From NCBI RefSeq assembly GCF_016862935.1, contig NZ_BONX01000019.1, positions 1 to 64,000 of the forward strand: a stretch of DNA of 64,000 bases, in the 5' to 3' direction. This DNA comes from Plantactinospora mayteni (GTDB lineage: Bacteria; Actinomycetota; Actinomycetes; Mycobacteriales; Micromonosporaceae). The position numbers were made by a program, and so were the translations under genes. This document shows, in pieces, positions 16,553-24,749 of this stretch; position 1 is the first letter of the stretch, and each line of letters opens with the position of its first letter. The notes below the pieces were generated by a model. It ran no database searches. It had not been told where the DNA came from and saw only the letters and a list, made by a program, of their open reading frames with translations.

Positions 16553-17428
16553 ATGGCCGCAGATCTGCTCGGCCCGGCGGAGATCCGGGAACTCGCCGCC
16601 CGGCTGGGCGTGCAGCCGACCAAGAAGCTCGGCCAGAACTTCGTACACGACCCGAACACGGTGCGCCGGATCGTCGCCGCCGCCGGACTGACCCCGGCTG
16701 ACGTCGTGTTGGAGGTCGGGCCGGGGCTGGGCTCGCTCACCCTCGGCCTGCTGCCGGTGGCCGGGCACGTGCACGCGGTCGAACTCGACCCGACGCTGGC
16801 CGGGGCGCTGCCCGAAACGGTCGCCCGGCACGCCGGCCCGGCCGGTACGGCCCGGCTGACCGTGCACCCTGCCGACGCGCTGCGGATCACCGCCGCCGAG
16901 TTGGCCGAGCCGGCCCCGACCGCGCTGGTGGCGAACCTGCCGTACAACGTCGCCGTGCCGGTGGTGCTGCACCTGCTCGCCGAACTGCCCGGCCTGCGGC
17001 ACGGACTGGTGATGGTGCAGAAGGAGGTCGCCGACCGGCTGGTCGCCGGCCCGGGTTCCCGCACCTACGGCGTGCCGTCCGTCAAACTCGCCTGGTACGC
17101 CGACGCGCGAAGCGCCGGCCGGGTACCGCCGAACGTCTTCTGGCCGGTCCCGAACGTCGACTCCGGGCTGGTCGCCTTCACCCGGCGCGAGCCGCCCCGA
17201 CCCGACGTACCCCGGAAACAGGTCTTCGCGGTGGTCGACGCGGCGTTCGCGCAGCGTCGCAAGACCCTGCGGGCCGCGCTGGCCGGCTGGGCCGGCGGAC
17301 CGGACCGGGCTGCGGCGGCACTGGTCGCCGCCGGGGTGGACCCCGGCGCCCGGGGCGAATCGCTGACCGCCGCGCAGTTCGCCGCGATCGCCGCGTCGGC
17401 CCCGGTGGCCGCCCGGGCCGCCGAGTAG
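16553..17428 (+). CDS. rsmA: 16S rRNA dimethyladenosine transferase KsgA
   Basis: This 291-residue enzyme dimethylates the two adjacent adenines near the 3' end of 16S rRNA using SAM. Motifs are [11 protein letters not shown] near residue 24, the SAM loop [10 protein letters not shown] near 52, the acidic motif VELDPTLA and the catalytic NLPYNVAVP near 127. The C-terminal part includes [13 protein letters not shown]. Length is typical. ATG 16553 ([14 protein letters not shown]) fits the family start. It lies just upstream of ispE, as in other actinobacteria. Confidence 0.95.
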   Translation: MAADLLGPAEIRELAARLGVQPTKKLGQNFVHDPNTVRRIVAAAGLTPADVVLEVGPGLGSLTLGLLPVAGHVHAVELDPTLAGALPETVARHAGPAGTARLTVHPADALRITAAELAEPAPTALVANLPYNVAVPVVLHLLAELPGLRHGLVMVQKEVADRLVAGPGSRTYGVPSVKLAWYADARSAGRVPPNVFWPVPNVDSGLVAFTRREPPRPDVPRKQVFAVVDAAFAQRRKTLRAALAGWAGGPDRAAAALVAAGVDPGARGESLTAAQFAAIAASAPVAARAAE

Positions 17429-17460
17429 GCTGACGCCGTGTCTGGCAGGAGGTGGTCGAC

Positions 17461-17580
17461 GTGACGGCCGAGCCCGTCGATCCCGCGTCCCGGCGGCCGT
17501 GGTCAGCCGACCCGGTCCGGCAGCGGCCCGCGAACCACACCGTCGAGGCCCGGCCGCGGGTCCGGGACATCGCTGCATGA
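17461..17580 (+). CDS. Small ORF (39 aa) translationally coupled to ispE
   Basis: GTG 17461 is preceded by a strong AGGAGGTGG ribosome-binding site. It opens a 39-codon frame (MTAEPVDPASRRPWSADPVR and onwards) that ends with GCATGA, so its TGA overlaps the ispE ATG. Such ATGA overlaps are the rule for coupled genes in this window. The peptide is Pro/Arg-rich without a membrane segment. It may be a real small protein or a leader that only sets ispE translation. Confidence 0.5.
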   Translation: MTAEPVDPASRRPWSADPVRQRPANHTVEARPRVRDIAA

Positions 17581-18533
17581 CCGAGGCATGGCGGCCGGGC
17601 GACGAGGACGAGCGTCTGCGCCGGAGGATGTCCGGCCCGGTCAAGGTCCGGGTACCAGCGAAGGTCAATCTCCATCTCGGGGTCGGGCCGCTGCGCCCGG
17701 ACGGCTACCACGAGCTGAACACCGTCTACCAGGCGATCTCGATCCACGACGAGCTGACCGCCCGGCGCGGTGACACCCTCACCCTGACCATGGAGGGCGA
17801 GGGTGCCGGTGAACTGGCCCTGGACGAGTCCAACCTGGTGATCCGGGCGGCCCGGGCGCTGGCCGCGCACGCCGGGGTGCCGGCGCACGCCCGGCTGCAC
17901 CTGCGCAAGCAGATCCCGCTGGCCGGCGGCCTGGCCGGGGGGAGCGCCGACGGCGCCGCCGCGCTGGTCGCCTGCGACGCGCTCTGGGGCACCGACCTGA
18001 GCCGCGACGAACTCGCCGCGATCGCCGCCGGGCTCGGCTCCGACGTCCCATTCCTGGTGTACGGCGGCACCGCGCTCGGCACCGGCCACGGCGAGACGAT
18101 CAGCCCGATCCTGGCCCGCCCGGTCACCTGGCACTGGGTGGTGGCGATCGCCGAGGGTGGCCTCTCCACCCCGGCCGCCTACCGCGAACTCGACCGGCTG
18201 CGCGCCGAGCAGGCCGCCCCGCCGCCGCTGCGCAACGCCGACGCGCTGCTCGCCGCGCTGCGCGGCCGGGATCCGGCCCGGCTCGGCCGGGCGCTCGGCA
18301 ACGACCTCCAGGCCGCCGCGCTCTCGCTGCGCCCGGCGCTCGCCGAGACGTTGAAGGCCGGCGAGGCGGCCGGTGCGCTCGCCGGCCTCGTCTCCGGCTC
18401 CGGCCCGACCTGCGTCTTCCTGGCCACCGACGGCGGTCACGCCGAGCGGGTCGCCGCCGAGCTGACCGCCTCCGGGCTGTGCCGTACGGTCCGGACGGCG
18501 TACGGGCCGGTCCCCGGCGCCCGGGTCGGCTGA
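17577..18533 (+). CDS. ispE: 4-diphosphocytidyl-2-C-methyl-D-erythritol kinase
   Basis: This 318-residue GHMP kinase phosphorylates CDP-methylerythritol, the fourth step of the MEP isoprenoid pathway. Motifs are VPAKVNLHLGVGPLRPDGYHEL near residue 23, the ATP loop LAGGLAGGSADGAAAL near 116, and the late SGSGPTCVFL near 278. ATG 17577 overlaps the upstream small ORF stop; an internal ATG at 17628 would remove 17 residues. The gene follows rsmA as in most actinobacteria. Confidence 0.94.
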   Translation: MTEAWRPGDEDERLRRRMSGPVKVRVPAKVNLHLGVGPLRPDGYHELNTVYQAISIHDELTARRGDTLTLTMEGEGAGELALDESNLVIRAARALAAHAGVPAHARLHLRKQIPLAGGLAGGSADGAAALVACDALWGTDLSRDELAAIAAGLGSDVPFLVYGGTALGTGHGETISPILARPVTWHWVVAIAEGGLSTPAAYRELDRLRAEQAAPPPLRNADALLAALRGRDPARLGRALGNDLQAAALSLRPALAETLKAGEAAGALAGLVSGSGPTCVFLATDGGHAERVAAELTASGLCRTVRTAYGPVPGARVG

Positions 18534-18542
18534 CCGGCTGAC

Positions 18543-18548
18543 TACCGT
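18543..18548 (+). promoter_or_regulatory. -10 box for leaderless ABC-F gene
   Basis: TACCGT ends eight bases before ATG 18557. There is no ribosome-binding site in the 23-bp gap after ispE, so a separate leaderless start is plausible. Confidence 0.35.
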
Positions 18549-18556
18549 CTGAGTAC

Positions 18557-20380
18557 ATGGCCAACATCGTCAATCTGGACCGGGTCTCCAAGGGGTACGG
18601 CGCGGCGGGGCAGCTCCTCACCGACGTCTCCCTCGGCCTGGACGACTCGGACCGGATCGGCGTCGTCGGGCTGAACGGCGCCGGCAAGTCCACCCTGCTG
18701 CGGTTGCTGACCAAGACCGAGGAGCCGGACAGCGGCCGGGTGACGCACCGCCGCGACCTGCGGGTGGCCTGGCTGCCGCAGACCCTCGTGCTCGACCCCG
18801 AGGCCCGGGTCCGGGACGTGGTGCTCGGCACCGCCTGGCTCGACGAGGGGTTCGGCGCCGAACACGAGTGGGCCGGCGACGCGGGCGTACGCGCGATCCT
18901 GGACGGGCTCGGCATGCCTTACCTGGGGCTGGACCAGCCGGTCGGGCCGATGTCCGGCGGCGAGCGGCGCCGGGTGGCCCTGGCCGCGCTGCTGGTCCGC
19001 ACCGCCGACCTGCTGATCCTCGACGAGCCGACCAACCACCTCGACGTGGCCGGGGTGGACTGGCTGGCCCGGCACCTGGTCGGCAAGCGCGGCGCGCTGG
19101 TGGTGGTCACCCACGACCGGTGGTTCCTGGACGCCGTCTGCACCGACACCTGGGAGGTCGCCGACCGGACGGTACGCGCCTACGAGGGCGGCTACGCCGC
19201 CTGGACGCTGGCCCGGGTCGAACGGGAACGGGTGGCCGCGGCCACCGAGGCGCGCCGGCAGAACCTGCTGCGCAAGGAGATCGCCTGGCTGCGGCGCGGC
19301 CCGCCGGCCCGGACCTCCAAGCCGCGCTTCCGGATCGACGCGGCGAACGCGCTGATCGCGGACGTACCCCCGCCGCGCGACACCGTGTCGCTGCAACGGC
19401 TGGCCACCGCCCGGCTCGGCAAGCAGGTGTACGACCTCACCGACGTCACCCTGACCGCCGGCCCGAAACTGATCCTCGAACACCTGACCTGGCAGGTCGG
19501 TCCCGGCGACCGGATCGCCATCGTCGGCGCCAACGGTGCCGGCAAGACCACCCTGCTCCGGCTGCTCGCCGGGGTACGCGGCCCGGACGCCGGGCAACTG
19601 CGTACCGGTTCCACCGTCCGGCCGGCGTTCCTGTCCCAGGAGCTGGCCGAACTGCCGGGCCACCTGCGGGTACTGGAGGCGGTCGAGGAGGTGGCCCGCC
19701 GGGTCGTACTCGGGGACCGGGAGGTCAACGCGTCCCAGCTCGCCGAGATCTTCGGTTTCGACGACCGGCGGCTCTGGACCCCGGTCTCCGACCTCTCCGG
19801 CGGTGAGCGGCGCCGGCTGCAACTGCTGCGGCTGCTCGCCGCCGAGCCGAACGTGCTGCTCTTCGACGAGCCCACCAACGACCTGGACACCGACACCCTG
19901 GCCGCGCTGGAGGACCTGCTCGACTCCTGGCCCGGCACCCTGATCGTGGCCAGTCACGACCGTTACCTGGTCGAACGGGTCACCGACGTGGTGTACGGGA
20001 TGTTCGGCGACGGCCGGCTGGTGCACCTGCCCGGCGGCATCGACGAATACCTGGCCCGCGCCGGCACGCCCGGCACGCCCGGCACGCCCGGAACGCCGCC
20101 TCCCGACGGGCGGAGCAACGGCGCGGCGCCGGCCGAGCGGGCCGAGGGTGCCCGCTCCGGCGGGGAGCTGCGGGCGGCCCGCAAGGAGTTGAGTCGGCTG
20201 GAGCGGCAGATCGGCAAGCTGGAGCAGCGCGAGGCGGCGCTGCACGGCCAGATGGCCGAGCACGCCACCGACTACGCCCGGATCGCCGAGCTGGACGACC
20301 AACTCCGGGCGGTACGGACCGAACGGGAGCAGACCGAGGAAGCCTGGCTGGCCCTGGCCGAGCAGGTACCGGAGGGCTGA
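18557..20380 (+). CDS. ABC-F family ATPase
   Basis: The 607-residue soluble protein has two ABC domains and no membrane segment. Walker A motifs are GLNGAGKST (near residue 37) and GANGAGKTT (near 321). Signatures are MSGGERRR and LSGGERRR, and Walker B motifs are LLILDEPTNHLD and LLFDEPTNDLD. The inter-domain linker (EIAWLRRGPPARTSKPRF) is short. A disordered Gly-Thr-Pro repeat is followed by a C-terminal coiled coil (AARKELSRLERQIGKLEQRE), as in Uup-type proteins. ABC-F proteins act on the ribosome in translation or antibiotic protection. The synteny with ispE favours a housekeeping role. Confidence 0.9.
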   Translation: MANIVNLDRVSKGYGAAGQLLTDVSLGLDDSDRIGVVGLNGAGKSTLLRLLTKTEEPDSGRVTHRRDLRVAWLPQTLVLDPEARVRDVVLGTAWLDEGFGAEHEWAGDAGVRAILDGLGMPYLGLDQPVGPMSGGERRRVALAALLVRTADLLILDEPTNHLDVAGVDWLARHLVGKRGALVVVTHDRWFLDAVCTDTWEVADRTVRAYEGGYAAWTLARVERERVAAATEARRQNLLRKEIAWLRRGPPARTSKPRFRIDAANALIADVPPPRDTVSLQRLATARLGKQVYDLTDVTLTAGPKLILEHLTWQVGPGDRIAIVGANGAGKTTLLRLLAGVRGPDAGQLRTGSTVRPAFLSQELAELPGHLRVLEAVEEVARRVVLGDREVNASQLAEIFGFDDRRLWTPVSDLSGGERRRLQLLRLLAAEPNVLLFDEPTNDLDTDTLAALEDLLDSWPGTLIVASHDRYLVERVTDVVYGMFGDGRLVHLPGGIDEYLARAGTPGTPGTPGTPPPDGRSNGAAPAERAEGARSGGELRAARKELSRLERQIGKLEQREAALHGQMAEHATDYARIAELDDQLRAVRTEREQTEEAWLALAEQVPEG

Positions 20381-20645
20381 CCACCGAAAGCGCCACGACG
20401 GCGGCACCTGCCCGGCCAGCCGTACCCGGCGGCGGTCGGTGTTCCCCGGCGGTCGGCGTCTCCTGGCGGGCGGCGGCGGTCGGTGTCTTGCGGCGGGCGG
20501 TGCGCGATAGCGGGTCGGCGTCCCTCGGCGGGCGGTGCGCGGAGGTCGGCCGGCGTGCCCAGCGGGGGTGTGCGGCGTCACCCGGATGCCATGCGGAAGA
20601 ATCTAGCCCCGACCCCACTGGCACCGGCGTTGGAGATTGCTGATC
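20381..20645. other. Non-coding, low-complexity gap
   Basis: This 265-bp gap is filled with repeated GGCGGTCGGTGT- and CGGGCGGTGCGCG-like strings and has no convincing frame. A short AT-richer patch (GAAGAATCTAGC, near 20592) 50 bp before the next ATG could hold its promoter. Confidence 0.4.
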
Positions 20646-21101
20646 ATGGCCCACAACCCCGTCAACCATCCCGCGCGGCCGGTCTACCGGGCGATCGCCG
20701 GGCTGATCGGCCTCTACCTGGTGGCCTTCGGTGCCCTCGGCTTCGTCGAGGCCGGCGGCGGCGAGTTCTTCGCCCAGGACGACACCCTCGTGCTGGGCCA
20801 GGGAACCAACCTCGGCAACTCGGCGATCTCGGCCGTGCTCGGTCTGGTCATCCTGCTCGCCACCCTGGTCGGCCGGAACATCGACGCGGCGGTCGACAAG
20901 TTCCTCGGGTACGGCCTGATGGCGCTCGGCCTCGCCGAACTCGCGGTGCTGCGTACCGACGCCAACTATCTCAACTCCACCGTCGCCACCACCATCGTGA
21001 CCATGACCCTCGGTCTGGTCCTGGTGATGTGCGGCATGTACGGCAAGGTCGGCTCCGAGGAGGAGGCCAGGGCCTGGCAGGACGCCCGCCTGGTGCTCTG
21101 A
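20646..21101 (+). CDS. DUF4383-family membrane protein (first of a pair)
   Basis: A 151-residue integral membrane protein with about four transmembrane helices (residues ~15-35, 55-75, 85-103 and 110-130). The start MAHNPVNHPARPVYRAIAGLIGLYLVAFG is almost the same as that of the next gene. It is typical of the actinobacterial DUF4383 family, whose function is unknown. The two genes are tandem paralogues about 100 bp apart. A TTG nine bases upstream is possible, but ATG 20646 aligns with the paralogue start. Confidence 0.8.
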   Translation: MAHNPVNHPARPVYRAIAGLIGLYLVAFGALGFVEAGGGEFFAQDDTLVLGQGTNLGNSAISAVLGLVILLATLVGRNIDAAVDKFLGYGLMALGLAELAVLRTDANYLNSTVATTIVTMTLGLVLVMCGMYGKVGSEEEARAWQDARLVL

Positions 21102-21204
21102 CCCGACGGCCCACCCTGCGCTGATCCGGCGTTCGCCGGGTAATCCCCTCCTGCCCGGGTGACAATCCGGTAGGAAGTCGCCCATCGGGAGCGAGGAGGG
21201 GGTC

Positions 21205-21678
21205 ATGGCGCATATCCCGATCAACCATCCGGCCCGGCCGGTCTACCGGGTACTCGCCGGGCTGATCGGCCTCTACATCGTGGTCTTCGGCGTCTTCGGG
21301 CTGGTGGAGACCTCCGGGGACGACTTCTTCAGCCGGGGCAGCCACTGGGTGCTCGGACTGCGGACCAACCTGGCGTTCGCGCTGGTCTCGGTCATCTTCG
21401 GCCTGGTGGTGCTCTTCGGCGCGGTGCACCGGGGCAACCTCGGGCACCTGCTGAACCTGACCGCCGGAGTGGTCTTCCTGGTCGTCGGGCTGGCGATGCT
21501 GACCGTCCTGCAAACCGACGCCAACATCCTCAACTTCTCGGTCTCCACGGTCATCGTGTCGATGCTGTTCGGCCTGGTCCTGCTCGCCACCGGCCTCTAC
21601 GACAAGGTCGGTCCGCCGGAGCACGCCGAGGCGGAACGCGAGATGCGCGGCAGTTCCAGCGCCCGCCCCGGCCGCTGA
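21205..21678 (+). CDS. DUF4383-family membrane protein (second of a pair)
   Basis: The 157-residue paralogue of the preceding gene starts MAHIPINHPARPVYRVLAGLIG and has four predicted membrane helices and a short polar tail. A strong GAGGAGGGGG ribosome-binding site precedes ATG 21205. Both copies keep an acidic first outer loop (GGGEFFAQDD and GDDFFSRG) and the TDAN(Y/I)LN motif before the last helix. Function is unknown. Confidence 0.8.
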   Translation: MAHIPINHPARPVYRVLAGLIGLYIVVFGVFGLVETSGDDFFSRGSHWVLGLRTNLAFALVSVIFGLVVLFGAVHRGNLGHLLNLTAGVVFLVVGLAMLTVLQTDANILNFSVSTVIVSMLFGLVLLATGLYDKVGPPEHAEAEREMRGSSSARPGR

Positions 21679-21726
21679 ACCCGGCCGGCACCGCTCGGCG
21701 ACCGGGACGTCGAAGAAGCCGGCCGC

Positions 21727-22509
21727 TCAGCGGGTCCGGCGGGTGAGCAGGCTCGGCTTCGCCTCCAGGTGGGACAGGCCGTTCCAGGCCAGGTTCACCA
21801 GGTGCGCCGCCACCGTCTCCTTGCGCGGTTTGCGTACCTCCAGCCACCATCGGCCGCTCAGCGCCACCATGCCGACCAGGGACTGCGAGTAGAGCTCGGC
21901 GAGCTTCGGGTCGTAGCCCCGGCTCTTGAACTCGGCGCCCAGGATGTGCTCCACCTGGTGCGCCACGTCGTTCATCACGCTGCTGAAGTTGCCGGTCGCG
22001 GAGAGCAGCGGAGACTCCCGGACCAGTACCCGGAAGCCGTCCGTCTCCTCCTCGATGTAGTCGAGCAGGGCCAGCGCCGCCTGCTCCAGCAACTCCCGCG
22101 GATGCCCGGCGGTCAGCGCCGTGGTGACCCGGTCGAGCAGGGCGCGTACCTCCCGGTCGACGACGACCGCGTAGAGGCCCTCCTTGCCGCCGAAGTGCTC
22201 GTAGACCACCGGCTTGGAAACCTTGGCCCGGGCGGCGACCTCCTCGATCGAGGTGGCGTCGAAACCGCGCTCGGCAAACGCCTGCCGGCCGATGGCGATG
22301 AGTTGCTCTCGGCGCTGGGCCGCGGACATGCGTACCCGGGAACCGGGCTTGGCGGGCGGCGGCGGTGGCGTCGGGGCCGGGACCTGCCTGCGCCCGACGA
22401 CCCGTTTGGTACGCGGGGGGCCGTCGGTCACCTCGTCATCCCGCTGCCGTCCCGCGATGCCGCGCCGGCTCGTGTCGTCCCTGGTGGCGCCCTCGTTGCG
22501 CTCGGTCAC
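21727..22509 (-). CDS. TetR-family regulator
   Basis: The 260-residue repressor-type protein has an unusually long basic, Pro-rich N-terminal arm (residues 1-60) before the TetR HTH (RREQLIAIGRQAFAERGFDATSIEEVAARAKVSKPVVYEHFGGKEGLY). The C-terminal domain includes FRVLVRESPLLSATGNFSSV and WWLEVRKPRKETVAAHL. It is the second gene of an operon with the desaturase, 54 bp upstream. That gene's promoter has two inverted repeats, so it probably controls fatty-acid desaturation and itself. GTG 22509 is the chosen start, with weak support. Confidence 0.85.
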   Translation of the reverse strand: MTERNEGATRDDTSRRGIAGRQRDDEVTDGPPRTKRVVGRRQVPAPTPPPPPAKPGSRVRMSAAQRREQLIAIGRQAFAERGFDATSIEEVAARAKVSKPVVYEHFGGKEGLYAVVVDREVRALLDRVTTALTAGHPRELLEQAALALLDYIEEETDGFRVLVRESPLLSATGNFSSVMNDVAHQVEHILGAEFKSRGYDPKLAELYSQSLVGMVALSGRWWLEVRKPRKETVAAHLVNLAWNGLSHLEAKPSLLTRRTR

Positions 22510-22563
22510 CTGGCCATCCTGCCAGGCAGACGCTCGTGGCCGGGTGCCCGGGCGCATCGCAGG

Positions 22564-23535
22564 TCACTGCGACGGTGTTGATTTGAGTAGTTTTGCGGCA
22601 ACCCGCTCGGGCTTCGGCCACCGCACGTCGTACGCGGCACCGACCTTCTCGAAGATCCAGATCGTCCGGGCCGTGATGTCGACCTGACCACGCAGTACGC
22701 CGTGCCGGGCGCAGGTCGGGTCGGCGTGGTGCAGGTTGTGCCAGCTCTCCCCGAAGGACAGGACGGCCAGCGGCCAGAAGTTCGTCGCCCGGTCGCCCGG
22801 CCGCACCTCGAAGGGCCGCTCGCCGTAGACGTGGCAGACCGAGTTGATCGACCAGGTGATGTGGTGCAGCAGGGAGATCCGGACCAGGCCGGCCCAGAAG
22901 AACGCGGTCAGCGCGCCCTGCCAGGACCAGGTGACCAGCCCGCCGAGTAGCGCCGGGGTGAGCAGTGAAAGGCTCACCAGCAGCGGGAACAGCCGGTCGA
23001 CCCGGTCGATGTCCTTGTCGGCGATCAGGTCGGGGGCGAACCGCTCGCGGTTGGAGAGTTCCCGGTTGAACAGCCAGCCGACGTGCGCGTGGAACAGCCC
23101 CTTGGTCAGCCCCCACACGCTGGCGCCGAACCGCCACGGCGAGTGCGGGTCGCCCTCGACGTCCGAGAAGGCGTGGTGCCGGCGGTGGTCGGCGACCCAC
23201 TGGGTGATGTTGCCCTGGACGGCGAACGAGCCCGCCACCGCCAGGGTGACCCGCAGCCAGCGCTTGGCCTTGAACGAGCCGTGCGTGAAGTACCGGTGGA
23301 AGCCCACCGTGATGCCGAGCCCCGCCACCACGTACCACACTCCGGCGATGGCGACGTCGGTCCAGCTCAGCCACCCGCCCCAGGCCACCGGCACGGCCGC
23401 GAGCAGGGCGAGGAAGGGAATGGTGACGAAGGACCAGAGGGCGACGAGAATGCCCTTCGACTGGACCCCGTCGGTGAGCGGCTTGGGACCCTTCGTGGCA
23501 CCGGAGGCCGGTGGTTCGAGCAGGACGGAGGACAT
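22564..23535 (-). CDS. Membrane fatty acyl-CoA delta-9-type desaturase
   Basis: A 323-residue integral membrane di-iron desaturase. The three histidine boxes are present: HRYFTH near residue 81, HRRHH near 117 and HNLHH near 261, plus HH in LLHHITWSINSVCH near 230. Four transmembrane helices flank them. It introduces a double bond into saturated acyl chains and so tunes membrane fluidity. The basic C-terminus (WPKPERVAAKLLKSTPSQ) is cytosolic. It is co-transcribed with the TetR gene downstream. Confidence 0.92.
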   Translation of the reverse strand: MSSVLLEPPASGATKGPKPLTDGVQSKGILVALWSFVTIPFLALLAAVPVAWGGWLSWTDVAIAGVWYVVAGLGITVGFHRYFTHGSFKAKRWLRVTLAVAGSFAVQGNITQWVADHRRHHAFSDVEGDPHSPWRFGASVWGLTKGLFHAHVGWLFNRELSNRERFAPDLIADKDIDRVDRLFPLLVSLSLLTPALLGGLVTWSWQGALTAFFWAGLVRISLLHHITWSINSVCHVYGERPFEVRPGDRATNFWPLAVLSFGESWHNLHHADPTCARHGVLRGQVDITARTIWIFEKVGAAYDVRWPKPERVAAKLLKSTPSQ

Positions 23536-23577
23536 GGCACCTCACTGAGCGTAGGGGGAAGATCGGTAACTTACGCC

Positions 23578-23605
23578 TACGTCACCGTAACCTACGCTGC
23601 CGTAG
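23578..23605. promoter_or_regulatory. Two inverted repeats upstream of the desaturase-TetR operon
   Basis: TACG-TCAC-CGTA (23578-23589) and CTACG-CTGC-CGTAG (23592-23605) lie side by side about 45-70 bp upstream of the desaturase start, with a further TTACG at 23571-23575. They look like tandem operators for a dimeric repressor, most simply the TetR protein of the same operon. Confidence 0.5.
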
Positions 23606-23671
23606 ACTGCCATGGACGTGAACCTGAAAATCCGTTGTCAGCCATCGACCAATCTTGTCGTACGCCCGTCC

Positions 23672-23677
23672 TAACCT
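23672..23677 (+). promoter_or_regulatory. -10 box for leaderless 23685 gene
   Basis: TAACCT ends seven bases before ATG 23685 and there is no Shine-Dalgarno sequence, suggesting leaderless initiation. Confidence 0.4.
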
Positions 23678-23684
23678 GCTGGTC

Positions 23685-24551
23685 ATGGTCGATCCACTCG
23701 CCGCCGAGGCGCGTCGCCTGCGTACCGTCGAGCTGCTGTCCGCGCGGGAGATCCGGCGACGCCTGGGCATCGGCAAGGACCGGTTGTCGGCGTTGCTGCG
23801 AGATGTTCCCCCGCCGGAGTGGACCAAACGGCCCAACGCCAAGGACGAGTTGCGGACCCGGGCCGTCGAGCTGCGCGAGGCGGGCCGGTCGGTGCCGGGG
23901 ATCGCCGTCGAGCTGGGCGTGGCGAAGTCGACCGCCTACCGCTGGGTCCGGCACCTGCCACTCGACCCCGACCCGGAAGCCGAGGCGCGGCGTCGGGAAC
24001 ACACACACCAGATGTCGGAGGCGCGCTGGGCGCGGCATCGCGCCGCCAGGGACACCGCCGAGGCGGACGCGCACGCCCGGGCGGCCGAGGAGGTCGGGCC
24101 GGTGAGCAGCCGCGATCTACTGATCGTCGGCGCCACGCTCTACTGGTGCGAGGGCACCAAGTCGAAGCCGTGGCGTCGCGACGACCGGGTGGTCGTGGTC
24201 AACAGCGACGTCCGGCTGCTCGACATCTTCCTGCGTTTCCTGGCGAGCTGCGGGATCGACCGGAGCGCCCCCAGCTATCGGCTGAGCATCCACGAGTCGG
24301 CGGACGTCGAAGCGGCGGCCCGGTGGTGGCAGGCGGCGCTGGGATTGCCGGCCGACCGGTTCCGGCGACCCACGCTCAAGCGTCACCGACCGAAGACGGT
24401 CCGCTACAACACCGGCGAGGGCTATCACGGGTGCCTGATCATCGACGTCCCGGGCAGCCGGGAGCTCTACTGGCGGATTGAGGGCGTGGTGGCCGCGCTC
24501 GGCGGCGGCGCCGAGGGGGTGGGGTCAGCCGAGGGCGAGGCGCTAGGCTAA
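23685..24551 (+). CDS. HTH protein with LAGLIDADG-like C-terminal domain
   Basis: The 288-residue protein has two N-terminal HTH-like segments (ELLSAREIRRRLGIGKDRLSALL near residue 11 and AGRSVPGIAVELGVAKSTAYRWV near 65). A basic helical linker follows, then a domain starting LLIVGATLYWCEGTKSK near 147. That segment, with VVVVNSDVRLLDIFLRFL and YHGCLIIDVPGSRELYWRIEGVVAAL, resembles the LAGLIDADG-like fold of homing endonuclease-derived regulators. I infer the family from these patterns only. It ends 13 bp before a tRNA-Gln gene, a common place for mobile-derived genes. It could be a domesticated nuclease used as a DNA-binding protein. Confidence 0.6.
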   Translation: MVDPLAAEARRLRTVELLSAREIRRRLGIGKDRLSALLRDVPPPEWTKRPNAKDELRTRAVELREAGRSVPGIAVELGVAKSTAYRWVRHLPLDPDPEAEARRREHTHQMSEARWARHRAARDTAEADAHARAAEEVGPVSSRDLLIVGATLYWCEGTKSKPWRRDDRVVVVNSDVRLLDIFLRFLASCGIDRSAPSYRLSIHESADVEAAARWWQAALGLPADRFRRPTLKRHRPKTVRYNTGEGYHGCLIIDVPGSRELYWRIEGVVAALGGGAEGVGSAEGEALG

Positions 24552-24564
24552 GGCCGCTACACCT

Positions 24565-24636
24565 TCGGCCGTGGTGTAATTGGCAACACCCAAGATTTTG
24601 GTTCTTGTGTTTCAGGTTCGAGTCCTGGCGGCCGAG
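24565..24636 (+). tRNA. tRNA-Gln (anticodon UUG)
   Basis: A 72-nt cloverleaf: acceptor TCGGCCG/CGGCCGA with discriminator G, D arm GTGTAATTGGCAACAC, anticodon stem CAAGA/TCTTG with loop TTTTGGT (anticodon TTG), and T arm CAGG-TTCGAGT-CCTG. CCA is not encoded. Its place upstream of glmU is conserved in actinobacteria. Confidence 0.95.
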
Positions 24637-24749
24637 CTCCTACTTCAGCCCCTCTGGGCGGTTTGTCGGGCCGGGAACGCCCGAACCGCTCCGCGGAGTG
24701 CGGCTAGCATGAGGCCGCAAACTGCCAGTCGTACGACGGGAGCATTCTC

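Noticed and set aside
24565-24636. tRNA-Gln as an integration site for a genomic island
   Set aside because: No integrase, and no direct repeat of the tRNA 3' end was seen nearby; glmU follows as in other actinobacteria.
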